Assembly: GCA_963965975.1 (NCBI GenBank)
Contig: OZ014416.1
Location: forward strand, 3,348,001 to 3,412,000
Direction: 5' to 3'
DNA from: Xestospongia bergquistia
Lineage: Eukaryota > Porifera > Demospongiae > Haplosclerida > Petrosiidae
Length of the DNA stretch: 64,000 bases
Made by a program: the position numbers and the translations under genes. The notes below the pieces were generated by a model, which was given only the letters and a program-made list of their open reading frames with translations, was not told where the DNA came from and made no database searches. Every line of letters begins with the position of its first letter. The stretch's first letter is position 1. This document shows positions 10,860-23,069 of this stretch, in pieces.

Positions 10860-11900
10860 GTATGACATCCAACCTCTTGTAAGTCGTATAGACCTATAAC
10901 ATGTACATTCAGATACACTTGTAACTTCCTTTCTTTTAATTTATGGTAATAAACCTAGTCCTGTGACATGTCAATATACAAACCTTTGACATATTCATAC
11001 ACAAATGTTTTGTTACTCATACCACATTATGTCCTATGATACAACCTAGTTCTGTGACATGTACATATATAAACATTTTGACATATTCATACACAAATGT
11101 TTTGTTACTCGTACCACATGATGTCCTTTGATACAACCTAGTTCTGTGACATGTACATATACAAACCTTTTGACATATTCATACACAAATGTCTTGTTAC
11201 TAGTTCTGTGGCACATTCTCTTACAATATGGTATATTCTTGTCTCTGACATTTACATGTTTGAATGTCTAATTACCCATACCACATGTCCTATTATACAA
11301 CCCAATACATACAAATGTTTAATACCCAAACTTTTGTAGTACATACAACCACATAATCTTATGTAACCTAGCCCTGTGACATGTGTGTACACAAACATTT
11401 TGACATATTTGTACATAAATATCTTGTTACTCATACCCACATTATATCCTATGATACAACCTAGTCCTGTGACACACACATATACAATTTTTTTGACATA
11501 TTTATGCACAAATATCTTCTCACTCATACCACATTATGTCCTATGATACAACCTAGTCCTGTGACATGCATATATGAAACCTTTTGTGACCATTATGATG
11601 CAATTTAATCCTGTGACATGTTCTTATCACATAATGTCGTACAATATGGTATAAACTCACCCTATGACATGTACATGTATGGGTGTCTTGTTGTACAACC
11701 ATATAATGTCCTATTATTTCAATTTAATATATACAAATGTCTCAACACCAACAACCTCCTTTAATACAACCTAGCCAGTGTCATATACATACACTGCTAA
11801 CATTTTGGCATATTCATAGACAATGTCTTGTTACTCAAACCACATTATTTCCTATGATACAACCTATTCTTGTAACATGTACATATAAACCTATTATACC
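10860..11900. repeat. Minisatellite, unit about 92 bp
   Basis: Degenerate tandem copies of a unit with 'cctagtcctgtgacatgtac', 'ttttgacatattcatacaca' and 'ttactcataccacattatg' in that order. Clear unit starts lie near 10957, 11047, 11139, 11365, 11459 and 11550, decaying towards 11900. Short reading frames here are by-products of the repeat. Confidence 0.85.
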
Positions 11901-12600
11901 TAATAGCACACAACACATTCCTTGTGTAATATTATTATGAATTTATTAATATTTGTTATTTGTATTTTGTATAAATTCTGTTTTCTAACAAAGCTTTTGT
12001 GACCTCGTACACTAAAACTACAATACTTTTGTAAATCTCATATTCACACTAAATCTACTAGTGTCTACAATTTTACTGGTAGAATCTAATTTGGTTCTTG
12101 TTACTTACTGTTCAATGTAACTCCTGCGTTGATCTCTTGTTGCCATCTACTGTGGCTGTTATAACTCTTGAATTCTTGTTACTATACAAGTTCTATCTTG
12201 TGTTAATATCTCTTGTGACTGTTAACACTCTTATACTTGATCTGACATTTTGTTTAGTCCTCTATTTTATCTTTAACATCCATCTCCTGCAGCTGTTCTA
12301 TAACACTTTGTATGATGTTATATTATTGTATGATGTTATATTATTGTCTGTACCCTACATTCATTAGTTTTTCATTACTTTTGTAGACTAAAGTGTTCTA
12401 TTGGTTTCTTGATATATCATACATATTATAGTCTTGTAGTGTATGACCCACAGAGTTCATGTCTTGTAGTGTATGACTCACAGAGTTCATGTACCGTAAT
12501 ATTTCCTCTTCCTCTTGCTATTCTTGTTTCCTGTTGTCTTGTTTTGTTTGTTGTATATTATTCCTACATATTCCAACATTATCGAAGAGTTTTTCTACCA
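11901..12600. other. AT-rich DNA with short local duplications
   Basis: Contains small direct repeats (for example 'tatgatgttatattattg' near 12310-12350 and 'cttgtagtgtatgac' near 12435-12480). Nothing coding is supported. Confidence 0.4.
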
Positions 12601-13262
12601 GATAATGCTCGCTTCAGTATTTTTACTGGTGTCTATAATTTTACTTGAGTTCTCTTACTGGTATCTAAAATTTTACTTCAACTCTTTTACTGACATTTGT
12701 AATATTATTCCAGTTCTCTTACTGACATCTATAATTTTTACTCCAGTTCTTTTACTGACATTTCTATATTCCAATTCTCTTATTGGCATCTAAAATTTTA
12801 CTTCAGTTCTTTTACTGACATCTATAACTTTACTGCAGTTCTTTTATTGACATCTCTATACTCCAGTTCTCTTAGTGGCATCTAAAATTTTACTTCAGTA
12901 TTTTTTATTGGCATGTAAAATTTTACTTCAGTACTTTTACTGGCATCTAGAATTTTATTTTATTAATTATTGCTAGCATCTAAAAAGTTACTTCAGTTTT
13001 TTTTACTGGCATCTAAAAATTTACTACAGCATTTTACTAGCATCTAGAATTTTACTTAAGTCTTTTTTACTGGCATCTAAAAATTTACTACAGTATTTTT
13101 TACTGGAATCTAAAAATTTACTACAGTATTTTTTACTGGCATCTAGAATTTTACTTTAGTATTTACTATCATCTAAATATTTACTTCAGTATTTTTTACT
13201 GCCATCTAAAATTACTACAGTATTTTTTAATGGCGTCTAAAAATTTACTTCAGTTTGGCATC
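12601..13262. repeat. Minisatellite, unit about 31-33 bp
   Basis: About 20 degenerate copies of 'tttactggcatctaaaattt' plus 'acttcagta', more uniform towards the right end. Confidence 0.85.
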
Positions 13263-14325
13263 TAGAATTTTAGGTTAGGTTTTATAGCAGATGTCTACGA
13301 AATCTAAACTCTTCTCTTTATCCCAGATAACTGACATGGAGTGTTGTACACTAAAATTTTAAGTAATTTTAATATACAAGACTCTTATCAATTTATAATA
13401 ATAATTATTACTGCTCTGTCGTAATAACTATTTTTCATTTTATAGTAGGACTGTTTTCTACTGGAGATGATCATCAACTAATTAGGAGTTATAAACTCAT
13501 TTTAAATAATACCTACTTTTAGGATAGAATAGGTCTGTTTGCTTATCTATTAGAGAAGAGTATTTTTCTTCTAGTAAGTTAATAGAAACACTTATTAAAT
13601 AATTGTTTTTACTATTTATTCTCTTCTATTATAATAGTAATTTACTCTACATCAACATGTGATGATCTACATCTAGTATAGTCCTATAATATATTATATA
13701 TGTAAGTCATATCTATTATTAACTACATTTACTAACTATTTGTTCTGTTGTGTAATGATATAATTTTCTAATGGTTGTGAGTCGTATAGTAACTATAATG
13801 TTAGAAAAAAACAAATTCTGTTACATTTAGTAGGTCTATCAATATACTAATAAGAGATGATCTGATAACATTTGTTAACATACCTACTGTAAGTTGAATT
13901 ATTAAATAATGCAATGTCTACTAAATGAACCTCAATGTTTTATAATAGGACAGATAGGTTAATGTTACTGGTAATGATGACCTTATGTACATTAACTTAT
14001 GATTAATGTAAGTTATCTGTTATAATAATATGGACATTTCTTTACTAAACATGTATTTTTTATAATTTTTAGATGGACTTTGGTCTATTATATAGGTGTA
14101 TGGTTTTCTGATAACTTAGACTAAGTTTGATGTATCATTAACTTAACAATGATGTACTAAACTATTTCCTTTAATTCTATAGTGATACTTTCATGACTAG
14201 ACTGGAGATGATGCAGTGATGTTCTCTAATAACCACTCTATGTAAGATTGATCTTTATATTACCTTTTGTTAATTCTATTTAACGTTTCATTCTGTAGTG
14301 ATGTTCAAGTTGAGTGTACTTCAAC
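13263..14325. other. No supported gene; AT-rich
   Basis: Dense A/T with stops in all frames. An inverted repeat CAAGTTGA...TCAACTTG lies near 14307-14330. Phrases such as 'ttataatagtaggact' recur loosely, suggesting old tandem decay. Confidence 0.4.
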
Positions 14326-14540
14326 TTGTGGAGATGATGAATTAGATGATGAATGAGATGATGAATGAGATAATGATGGAGATGATGATGGAGATGGAGA
14401 TGGTGGTGATGATGATTGAGATGGTGATGGAGATAATGATTGAGATGGTGATGGAGATAATGATTGAGATGGTGGTGGAGATGATGATGGAGATGGAGAT
14501 GGTGATGATGATGATTGAGATGGTGATGGAGATAATGGTT
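14326..14540. repeat. GATG/GAGATG microsatellite
   Basis: Almost pure gatgga/gatgat/gagatgg repetition. The Met/Glu-rich reading frame across it is a by-product of the repeat. Confidence 0.9.
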
Positions 14541-14859
14541 GTATATTAATAGTTACACTATAGATAGTACAATTATGAACTGTTTTGGTCTCCTTTAATT
14601 TTTGTATCTACTACTAACACTGTGTGGACATCAATAATTGTTTATGGGCCTGGAAAAATATTCAACATTGTTGGTTGTGGCTTTTATCTCTGTTCTTGAG
14701 GTTGGCATGTGTTGAGTATATGGTCAGGGATCAGTGTGTGAGTTGTGCATATTGACATCATAATGTGATTATAGGTAGTTGATGAGTCTGGGGTATTAAT
14801 AGATGGATTTGGACATGGAACCACAGTTTGTATGTTATTTTGTTATTACTTTCTAATTG

Positions 14860-15075
14860 TTAACCATTGAGTTTGTTGTGTATTAACACCTTGTGTGTGT
14901 CGTATAATCTTGAATTATTTAACCCTCCATTTAACAATTGTTACCATTGTGTTGCATATTTTCCAGTTTATGTGTGCTGTATAATCCTGAATAATTTAAC
15001 TCCTTTTTTGAAATTGTTAACATTGTGTGTGTTGTGTATTAACCCCTTATGTGTGTCATATAATCTTGTAACCAG
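14860..15075. repeat. Short tandem repeat, unit about 75-85 bp
   Basis: Three degenerate copies of a block containing 'gtgttgtgtattaac', 'gtgtgtcgtataatc' and 'aatttaac'. Confidence 0.6.
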
Positions 15076-15089
15076 TAACATCCATCTTG

Positions 15090-15815
15090 TAGTCATTAGT
15101 AGTCCTCTCTACTGTGTCCTATCCTATATATTGTCTTCTAAAGTAACTGTCCTATTTATTGCATTCTAATATAACTGTCTGTCAACTATGACCTAATATA
15201 ACTGTCTCATCTACTGTGTTCTAATGCAACAATCCAATCTACTGTGTCCTAATGTGACTGTCCCAACTACTGTGTCCTAAAGTAACTGTCCTATGTATTT
15301 TGTCCTAACGTAATTGTCCCATCTACTGTATTCTAACATAACTGTCTCATCTACTGTGTCCTAAAGTGACTGTCCTATCTATTGTGTCATATAGTAACTT
15401 TCCCATTTACTGTGTCTTAATATAACTCTCTGGTCTATTGTGTCCTAATGTGATTGTCCAACTACTGTGTTCTAAAGTAACTGTCCTATCTATTGTGCCC
15501 TATGTCCCATCTACTGTGTCCTAATGTGACTGTCCAATCTAGTCTGTCCTAATGTAACTTTCCATCTACTGTGTTCAAATGTTACCGTGCTATCTACTAT
15601 GTCCTAATCTAACCGTCTGTTTTAATGTGTCCTAAAGTAATTTTCCCATTTACTGTGTTCTAATGTAACTGTCCTATCTACTGTGTCCTAATGTAACTCG
15701 TCTTATCTACTGTGGCCTGAAGTAATTGTTCCATCTACTGTGTTCTAATGTAACAGTCCTCTCTACTGTTTTGTAATGTCATTGTCCGCTCTCCTGTGTC
15801 CTAATGTAATTATTT
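15090..15815. repeat. 24-bp minisatellite (full array)
   Basis: About 30 degenerate copies of 'tactgtgtcctaatgtaact' plus 'gtcc'. The part after 15596 is the duplicated counterpart of 1-230. Confidence 0.9.
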
Positions 15816-18388
15816 TGAGTATGTTAGGCCATTAAAAGATGTATTTGAGCATATTAGGCTATTAAAAGATGTATTTTGAGCATATTAGGCCATTTAAAGA
15901 TGTCTTTTGAGCATATTAGGCCAAAAAAGAAGAATGAGAGGTGGGAAGGGTGGGTGGACGGCAATACAGTACCACCTCCACATGGTGTCGTCTGGAGCAT
16001 CATAGGTATCCTAACTATGATGTACTGAGAGTACTGTCAATCCTTACCTCATTCTTTTTTAAACTGTTTTTTTCCATATTAATTGCCAAAAATGAAAATG
16101 TTCTCCTACAGGCATGTCCAGGAACACTTAGGGTGTCTGTCTCATTATCATTACTAAATCAAGCATGACTTCTATAATAAAGAAATTTTCAATGCAATAT
16201 ATATTGAGTATATTATTATTAATACGTATTAAGTTTAAGTAACACATTGTTTATGTATCATTAAGTGAAGTATAATATTTATAATAACATTACAAACATG
16301 AGTAATAGCACTCATTAGCACATTTGTAAAGCTATGGTTATAGAAATGGATGAAATTTTTAGAAGTAGTGAAGAAATAGTGAACAAATCATTTGAAAACA
16401 AAAGATTTAATTTCCTCATCATTGTTGATATAATCTTTATTACTACTAACATGCCATTGTTTCTCACATACTTATGATGGTATTCACAAAGTGATTGGCA
16501 TTTGTTTGACAACCATTTATTTAAACTCCCATGTATAATCTGATAGTAATAGACTAGTTAATGACAATAGAGTAAAAAGTCAGTTGTTTAGTACACAAGC
16601 TACTGTTCAGTTCATAATTAATAATTAAAATAGTATATATTATTAATACTTTTAAATATAAATATATTTATTAGTGATGTGTGCAATCTACATAAATATG
16701 AATAAGTTAGAATGATCAATTTTATTTAAAAGTAATATTTGCACTATGATAGGGAGGAGAGCTGCTTCAGTTATAGTGTTTGACTGGCTGAATTAGAGAC
16801 TAAGATTTATTTTAGGTTAAAGTATTTCTTTTCCAATAGAGCAAATGGATTATATCTGTTACACTCTTAAGTATATTATATCACTCTTAAGTATATTATC
16901 TTTGTGTAACTCTGTATACTTCAGTAAAAGTATGTATAACATTGTATTTCCTCTCATAGATCTTAATGAACTGGGTTCTAATCATTCCAAAGCATTTTTA
17001 ACGTTGTCTGACCTTTCGTGTCTTCCAAACTCCTCACTTATCTCATTTACCACTGTGCTTACATTTACATTGTGTCGTCTTCTACATGATAATGTCAGCA
17101 TAAGGTTACAACAGCTATATTTTACATTGTGGATGAGGCTTAATTCAATTATATCACAAAGGTGTGAATGTTAAATAGTATTGTTTTAGTATAAAATAAA
17201 GTAAATGTAAAAATAAACATCTGGTTGATTTCGATGTCTTTTATGACAAATTTTATAAATTTCAGATTTGTTTACATTTCAGAGTGCCAGATACTATAAT
17301 TTTAACTCCTTATAAATCTTGCTAATTACATGTACAGTATTTTAATGTTAAATTATACATATGATATTTAGGTTGTGGGTGGAGACAGATAATGCCCTTC
17401 GGCCTGCCAATCAAAGACACACCCACCTATACCCATCAAAATCTCGTCAAAGATCCATTAATTGTGTTAAGATTTGATACTTGTGTTTTCAGGTATATGG
17501 GTGAGACTAATTCTCATAAATTGAAGTTTGTTATTTTATTACAGATGCCCTGCAGTCTTTGAAATCTTTTTAAGAATTTTAGCAGCTTACACATCAGCTT
17601 CTCACATGTGGCTATTAGAACACACTCACATTCTTAATTATACAACCATAGCAATGCCAAAAGCATTTTCAGGTATCTAATTCCTTGTCTCACTCCCATA
17701 CTGTCCAGTCTTATTCCCTTACTGGATGTTCTAATCTCATACCATACAGTCTCACTACCATACTGTACATTCTCAATACAATATTGTTTAGTCTGAATCA
17801 CATCTTATTCCTATACAATCCATTCTTAATTTTCATACTATGTTAGCCTCACTCCCATACCATCCAGTCTCAGTCCCATAACGTTCATTCCAATCCCATA
17901 CCATTTCCTTAATCCAAACAATCCAGTCATTCCTATACTACCATTACTTTTCAGCGTATTCATTCTAATTCCCAATAATTCATCTCATGTTACTCTAGGT
18001 CAACAATTAAATGGGCAAGAGAGGGAGGAGTTCAGAATTGCACTAACAACTACTCAAGAGAGTAGCATGATACAGTTATTATTAGAAATATGTCTACCTA
18101 ATGAACAAGATAAAAAAGTAACAGATCAATAAATTGAAACGCTAATGATGAATTTATCTGTCACATAGGATGCAGCTGTTTTTGGTCCTCTTGTTAACAT
18201 CTCTTTGAAAAATTCAATGTTTAGTTTATTCATATCTTCATCAGGTTTGGAGAGAGAGAGAGAGTGATAATATTGTCATTATGATCACAGGTTTTCATTT
18301 CTGAACCCAGTATGGTCAAACTAATCCATTCTCAAGGCTATCCTCCACAGTTATTACCATTAATGGTGTCTGGTGTTCCATCAATGCA
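15596..18388. repeat. Segmental duplication copy B (empty BEL site)
   Basis: Counterpart of 1-906 plus 7053-8498. It reads straight through 'gtgattggcatttgtttgac' near 16490-16509 without any LTR, so it shows the pre-insertion state of copy A. Its right end lies inside the last INTS2 exon, where satellite DNA begins. Confidence 0.92.
16960..18388 (+). pseudogene. INTS2: INTS2 exon fragments, copy B
   Basis: Exons by splice sites: 16960-17161 (CTCATAG acceptor, AAAG|GTGTGA donor), 17372-17492, 17545-17672, 17999-18117, 18169-18244, 18291-18388. Joining the first two in phase gives SQR-LWVETDNALRP, matching the RRLWVMTVNALQP region of INTS2. A one-base frame change follows within exon 17372-17492, before the TYTHQNLVKDPLIVLR stretch. 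TGA at 18206-18208 is shared with copy A, so it predates the duplication. The last exon is cut by satellite after GVPSM. More complete than copy A, but still a pseudogene fragment. Confidence 0.78.
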
Positions 18389-21300
18389 GACTTTTGAGAG
18401 AAGTTTAAAAGTAAACTGCTCAGTCTAAAGGACTTTATGGCACTAACTAAATAAACAGCTATTAACAGTTTAGTAAGTTAGTTTGCATTAACGCTATAAA
18501 GTCTTTAAGTTAAAGACTTTAGAAGGTTTAGACTATTGAGAGAAATTAAGTAAACTGCTCAGTCTAAAGGACTTTATGCCACTAACTAAATGAACAGCTA
18601 TTAACAGTTTAGTAAGTTAGTTTGCATTAACGCTCTAAAGTCTTTAAATTAAAGACTTTAATAGGTTTAGACTATTGAAAGAAGTTTATAAAGTAAATTG
18701 CTCAGTCTAAAGGACTTTATGGCACTAACTAAATAAACAGCTATTAACAGTTTAGTAAGTTAGTTTGCATTAACTCAGCCTAAAGGACTTAATTGGACTA
18801 ACTAAGCAAACTTCTATTAACAGTTTAGTAACTTTGTTTGCATGATGCTCTAAAGTCTTTAAGTTAAAGACTTTACAAAGTTTAGACTTTTGAGTGAATT
18901 TAATAAAGTAAACTACTCAGTCTAAACGACCTCATGGCACTAACTAAATAAACAGCTATTAACAGTTTAGTAAGTTAGTTTGCATTAACGATCGAAAGTC
19001 TTTAAGTTAAAGACTTTAGAAAGTTTAGACTATTGAGAGAAGTTTATAAAGTAAACTGCTCTGTCTAAAGGACTTTATGGCACTAAGTAAATAAACAGCT
19101 ATTAACAGTTTAGTAAGTAAGTTTGAATTAACGATCTAAAGTCTTTAAGTTGTAGACTTTAGAAGGTTTAGACTGTTTAGTGAAGTGTATAAAGTAAACT
19201 GCTCAGCCTAAAGGACTTAATGGGACTAACTAAAAATACTGCTACTAACAGTTTAGTAAGTTATTTTGCATTAACACTCCAAAGTCTTTAAGTTAAAGAC
19301 TTTATAAGGTTTAGATCATTGACTGAAATTTATAAAATAAAATGCTCAGTATAAAGGTCTTTTTGGCACTAACTAAATAAACAGCTATTACAACTTCAGT
19401 AAGTTGGTTTGCATTAACGCTCTAAAGACTTTAAGTTAAAGACTTTAGAACGTTAAGACTATTGAGTGAATTTTATAAAGTAAACTGCTCGTCTAAACGA
19501 CTTTATGGCACTAACTAAGTAAACAGCTATTAAAAGTTTAGTAAGTTAGTTTGCATTAACGCTCTAAAGTCTTTAAGTTAAAGACTTTAGAAGGTTTAGA
19601 CAATTGAGTGAAGATTATAAAGTAAACTGCTAAGTCTAAAGGTCATTATGGCACTAACTAAATAAGCTTCTATTAACAGTTTAGTAAGTTAGCTTGCATT
19701 AACACTCTAAAGTCTTTAAGTTAAAGACTTTAAAAGGTTTAGACTATTGAGTGAAGTGTATAAAGTAAGGTGCTCAGTTTAAAGGACTTAATGGGACTAA
19801 CTAAAGAAACTGCTACTAACAGTTTAGTAAGTTTGTTTGCATTAACGCTCTAAAGTCTTTAAGTTAAAGACTTTACAAGGTTTACATTATTTATTGATGT
19901 TGATAGAGTAAACTGCACAGTCTAAGGGACTTTATGGCACTAATTAAATAAACAGCTATTAACAGTTTAGTAAGTTTTTTTGCATTAACGCTCTGAAGTT
20001 TTAAATTAAAGACTTTAGAAGTTTTAAACTATTGAGTGAATTTTATAAAGTAAACACTCAGTCTGAGGAATTTAATGGGACTAAGTAAGCACACTGCTAT
20101 TAACAGTTTAGAATGTTTGTTTGCATTAACGCTCTAAAGTCTTTAAGTTAAAGACTTTAGAAAGTTTAGACTATTGAGTGAATTTTATGAAGTAAACTGC
20201 TCAGTCTAAAGGACTTAATGGGACTAACTAAACAAACTGCTACTAACAGTTTAGTAAGTGTTTTTGCATTAACGCTCTAAAGTCTTTAAGTTAAACACTT
20301 TATAAGATTTTGGCTATTGACTGAAGTTTATAAAGTAAAATGTTCACTATAAAGGTCTTTATGGCACTAACTAAATAAACAGCTATTAACAGTTTAGTAA
20401 GTTGGTTTGCATTAACGCTCTAAAGTCTTTAAGTTAAAGACTTTAGAAGGTTTAGACTATTGAGTGAAGTTTATAAAGTAAACTGCTCGGTATAAAGGTC
20501 TTTATGGCACTAAGTAAATAAACAGCTATTAAATGTTTAGCAAGTTTGTTTGCATTAACGGTCTAAAGTCTTTTAAGTTAAAGACTTTAGAAGGTTTAGA
20601 CTATTGAGTGAAGTTTATAAAGAAAACTGCTCAGTCTAAAGGACTTAATGGGACTAACTAATTAAACTGCTACTAACATTTTAGTAAGTTTGTTTGCATT
20701 AATGCTCTAAAGTGTTTAAGTTAAAGACTTAAAAAGGTTTAGACTATTGAGAGAAGTTTATAAAGTAAACTGCTCAGTATAAAGGTCTTTATGGCACTAA
20801 CTAAATAAACAGCTATTAAATGTTTAGTAAGTTCTTTGCATTAACGCTTTAAAGTCTTTAAGTTAAAGACTTTAGGAGGTTTAGACTTTTGAGTGATGTT
20901 TATAAAGAAAACTGCTCAGTCTAAAGGACTTAATGGGACTAACTAAACAAACTGCTACTAACAGTTTAGTAAGTTGGTTTACATTAACTGTCGAAAGTCT
21001 TTAATTGAAAGACTTTAAAGGTTTAGACTATTGAGTGAATTTTATAAAGTAATTTGCTAAGTCTAACGAACTTAGTGCAACTAACTAAATAACCTGCAAT
21101 TAACAGTTTAGTAAGGTGGCTTGCATTAAGGGTCTAAAGTCTTTAATTTAAAGACTTTAGAAGGTATAGACTATTGAGTGAATTTTATGAAGTAAGTTGC
21201 TCCGTCAAAAGGACTAATAGGACTATCTCATCAAGCTGCTACTAACAGTTTAGTAAGTTGTTTTGCATTAACGCTCTAAAGTCTTTAATTTAAAGACTTT

Positions 21301-21787
21301 AGAAGGTTTAGACTATTGAGGGAATTTTATAAAGTAAACTGTTCAGTCTAAAGGACTTAATGGCACTAAATCAATAAACTGCAATGAACAGTTTAGTAAA
21401 TTGGTTTGCATTAACGCTCTAAAGCCTTTCATTTAAAGACCTTAGAAGGTGTAGACTATTGAGTGAAGTTTATAAAGTAAACTGCTAGGTCTAAAGGTGT
21501 TAATGGGACTAACTCAACAAGCTGCTGCTAACAGTTCAGTAAGTTGGTTTGTATTAACGCTCTAAAGTCTTTAATTTAAAGACTTTAGAATGTTTACACT
21601 ATTGAGTGAAGTTTATAAAGTAAACTGCTCAGTCCAAAGTACTTAATGGGACTAACTAAATAATCTGCAATTAACTGTTTAGTAAGTTTGTGTGCATTAA
21701 CGCTCTAAAGTCTTTAATTTAAAACTTTATAAGGTTTAGACTATTGAGTGAAATTTATAAAGTAAACTGCTCAGTCTAAAGGACTTA
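18389..21787 (+). repeat. Satellite array, about 143-bp monomer (first segment)
   Basis: About 24 monomers. Each holds 'aactgctcagtctaaagg', 'actaactaaataaac', 'acagtttagtaagtt', 'tttgcattaacgc', then a palindromic core of the form TCTAAAGTCTTTAA/TTAAAGACTTTAGA, then 'aggtttagactattgagtg'. Left edge lies inside an INTS2 exon. Right edge is the TA target of a transposon. Confidence 0.95.
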
Positions 21788-23069
21788 GAGTCGAAATCAA
21801 TGGACGGAAAAAATCTATTTTCAGACACTTTCTACTAAAAATTTGAAGATAGCTTATTGCTTCCGTACAATGTGGCTCTTTGTTATGCTCAATGAATACA
21901 CTTTCCTTGCACAGTTTCCTAACTAAACTCCGTGTTGTGAACGAGCTCCGTTTTTGGTGCTTTTACAGACTTGAATGTATTCGCGGGCACGTGGTATGAT
22001 TTGGCGGAGAACACAACCTCAAGTCTAAACGTTAGCTAGGAGTTTTCTGTCAGTTTCTGAGTCTTTCTCTTTCTATCAACTAAATCTACCTCAAGTTAAA
22101 CCTTAGGCAGGACTCTCTTGTATTAACTATCGTGGAAAGAATCAAACATGGTAATTTGTGATAATGTATAGATGTCAATGTGGAAGACTTGATGGCTTGA
22201 GCTATGTGTTTGTAATACCTTAGTCAACCCTGGCCATTTTAGTGATTAGTAAATATGTCTGTAATAACAGAGTCAGTTCACTTTTTTAATAATAAGAGTG
22301 TTGTACTAAGGCTTAATAGCTGCTTGACTTTATGACTAACTTTACTGTAAGTAGGTAAACATGTGATAGATATTTGATTTATAATAATCTGAGTGAAATA
22401 AATTTTTAAATGATAATCAATTAACTATATGACAATATTATTGTTTTTAATACCTTTGAGAAAAAAAGATAAAGTCATCACATAAACTAAAATATGTCAT
22501 AGACCATCTATTATACTATAGGTATGATGTCATAGTCACAAAAATAGGAGGAAGGGTAGGCAGATAACATGTTAAAGTCACTAGTCATTATTTTGATAGA
22601 GAAATGAGTTCTAATGAGTTGCTTATTCAAAATTCATGATATGATCAAAGGCTCTAAATAATTGCAGTATATAGTTATATCACATGTAGTCATTGGTGCA
22701 ATGTATAGTCTTTGTTATGAAGTAGAGAAGAGATGTATACCTTCAAGCATACTAGTAGACATATCTGCCTTACTTATTTGTTTTCATCTGGTCTTATTGA
22801 ATCTTCAGAATGCAATAGTCCACTACAATGAGCTAGAGTCTTTCTATGTTTTATACATAACTAGGAGTCTCTCTACAAAGCTATGACAATTAGTATAAGA
22901 TTGTGAAAAACCTTTGTACAAATGACTTATTGCAAACCATAAAGTTTATGTGCTTAATTGGGTGCTGAGACAATTAATTGTTTGAAAACATGCAAGTCCT
23001 TTTTTAAGTGCCCCTGACATGAGTCTATTTTTCTTTGTTTATATATGATTTATTATGTTATAGTTACAT

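Noticed and set aside
11151-11527. Frames on both strands in the 92-bp minisatellite
   Set aside because: They follow the repeat period and have no domain, splice or start context.
14346-14549. Met/Glu-rich frame
   Set aside because: Direct translation of a GATG-type microsatellite.
15090-15815. CRISPR-like regular repeats
   Set aside because: Contiguous degenerate 24-bp tandem copies without unique spacers, in animal DNA.
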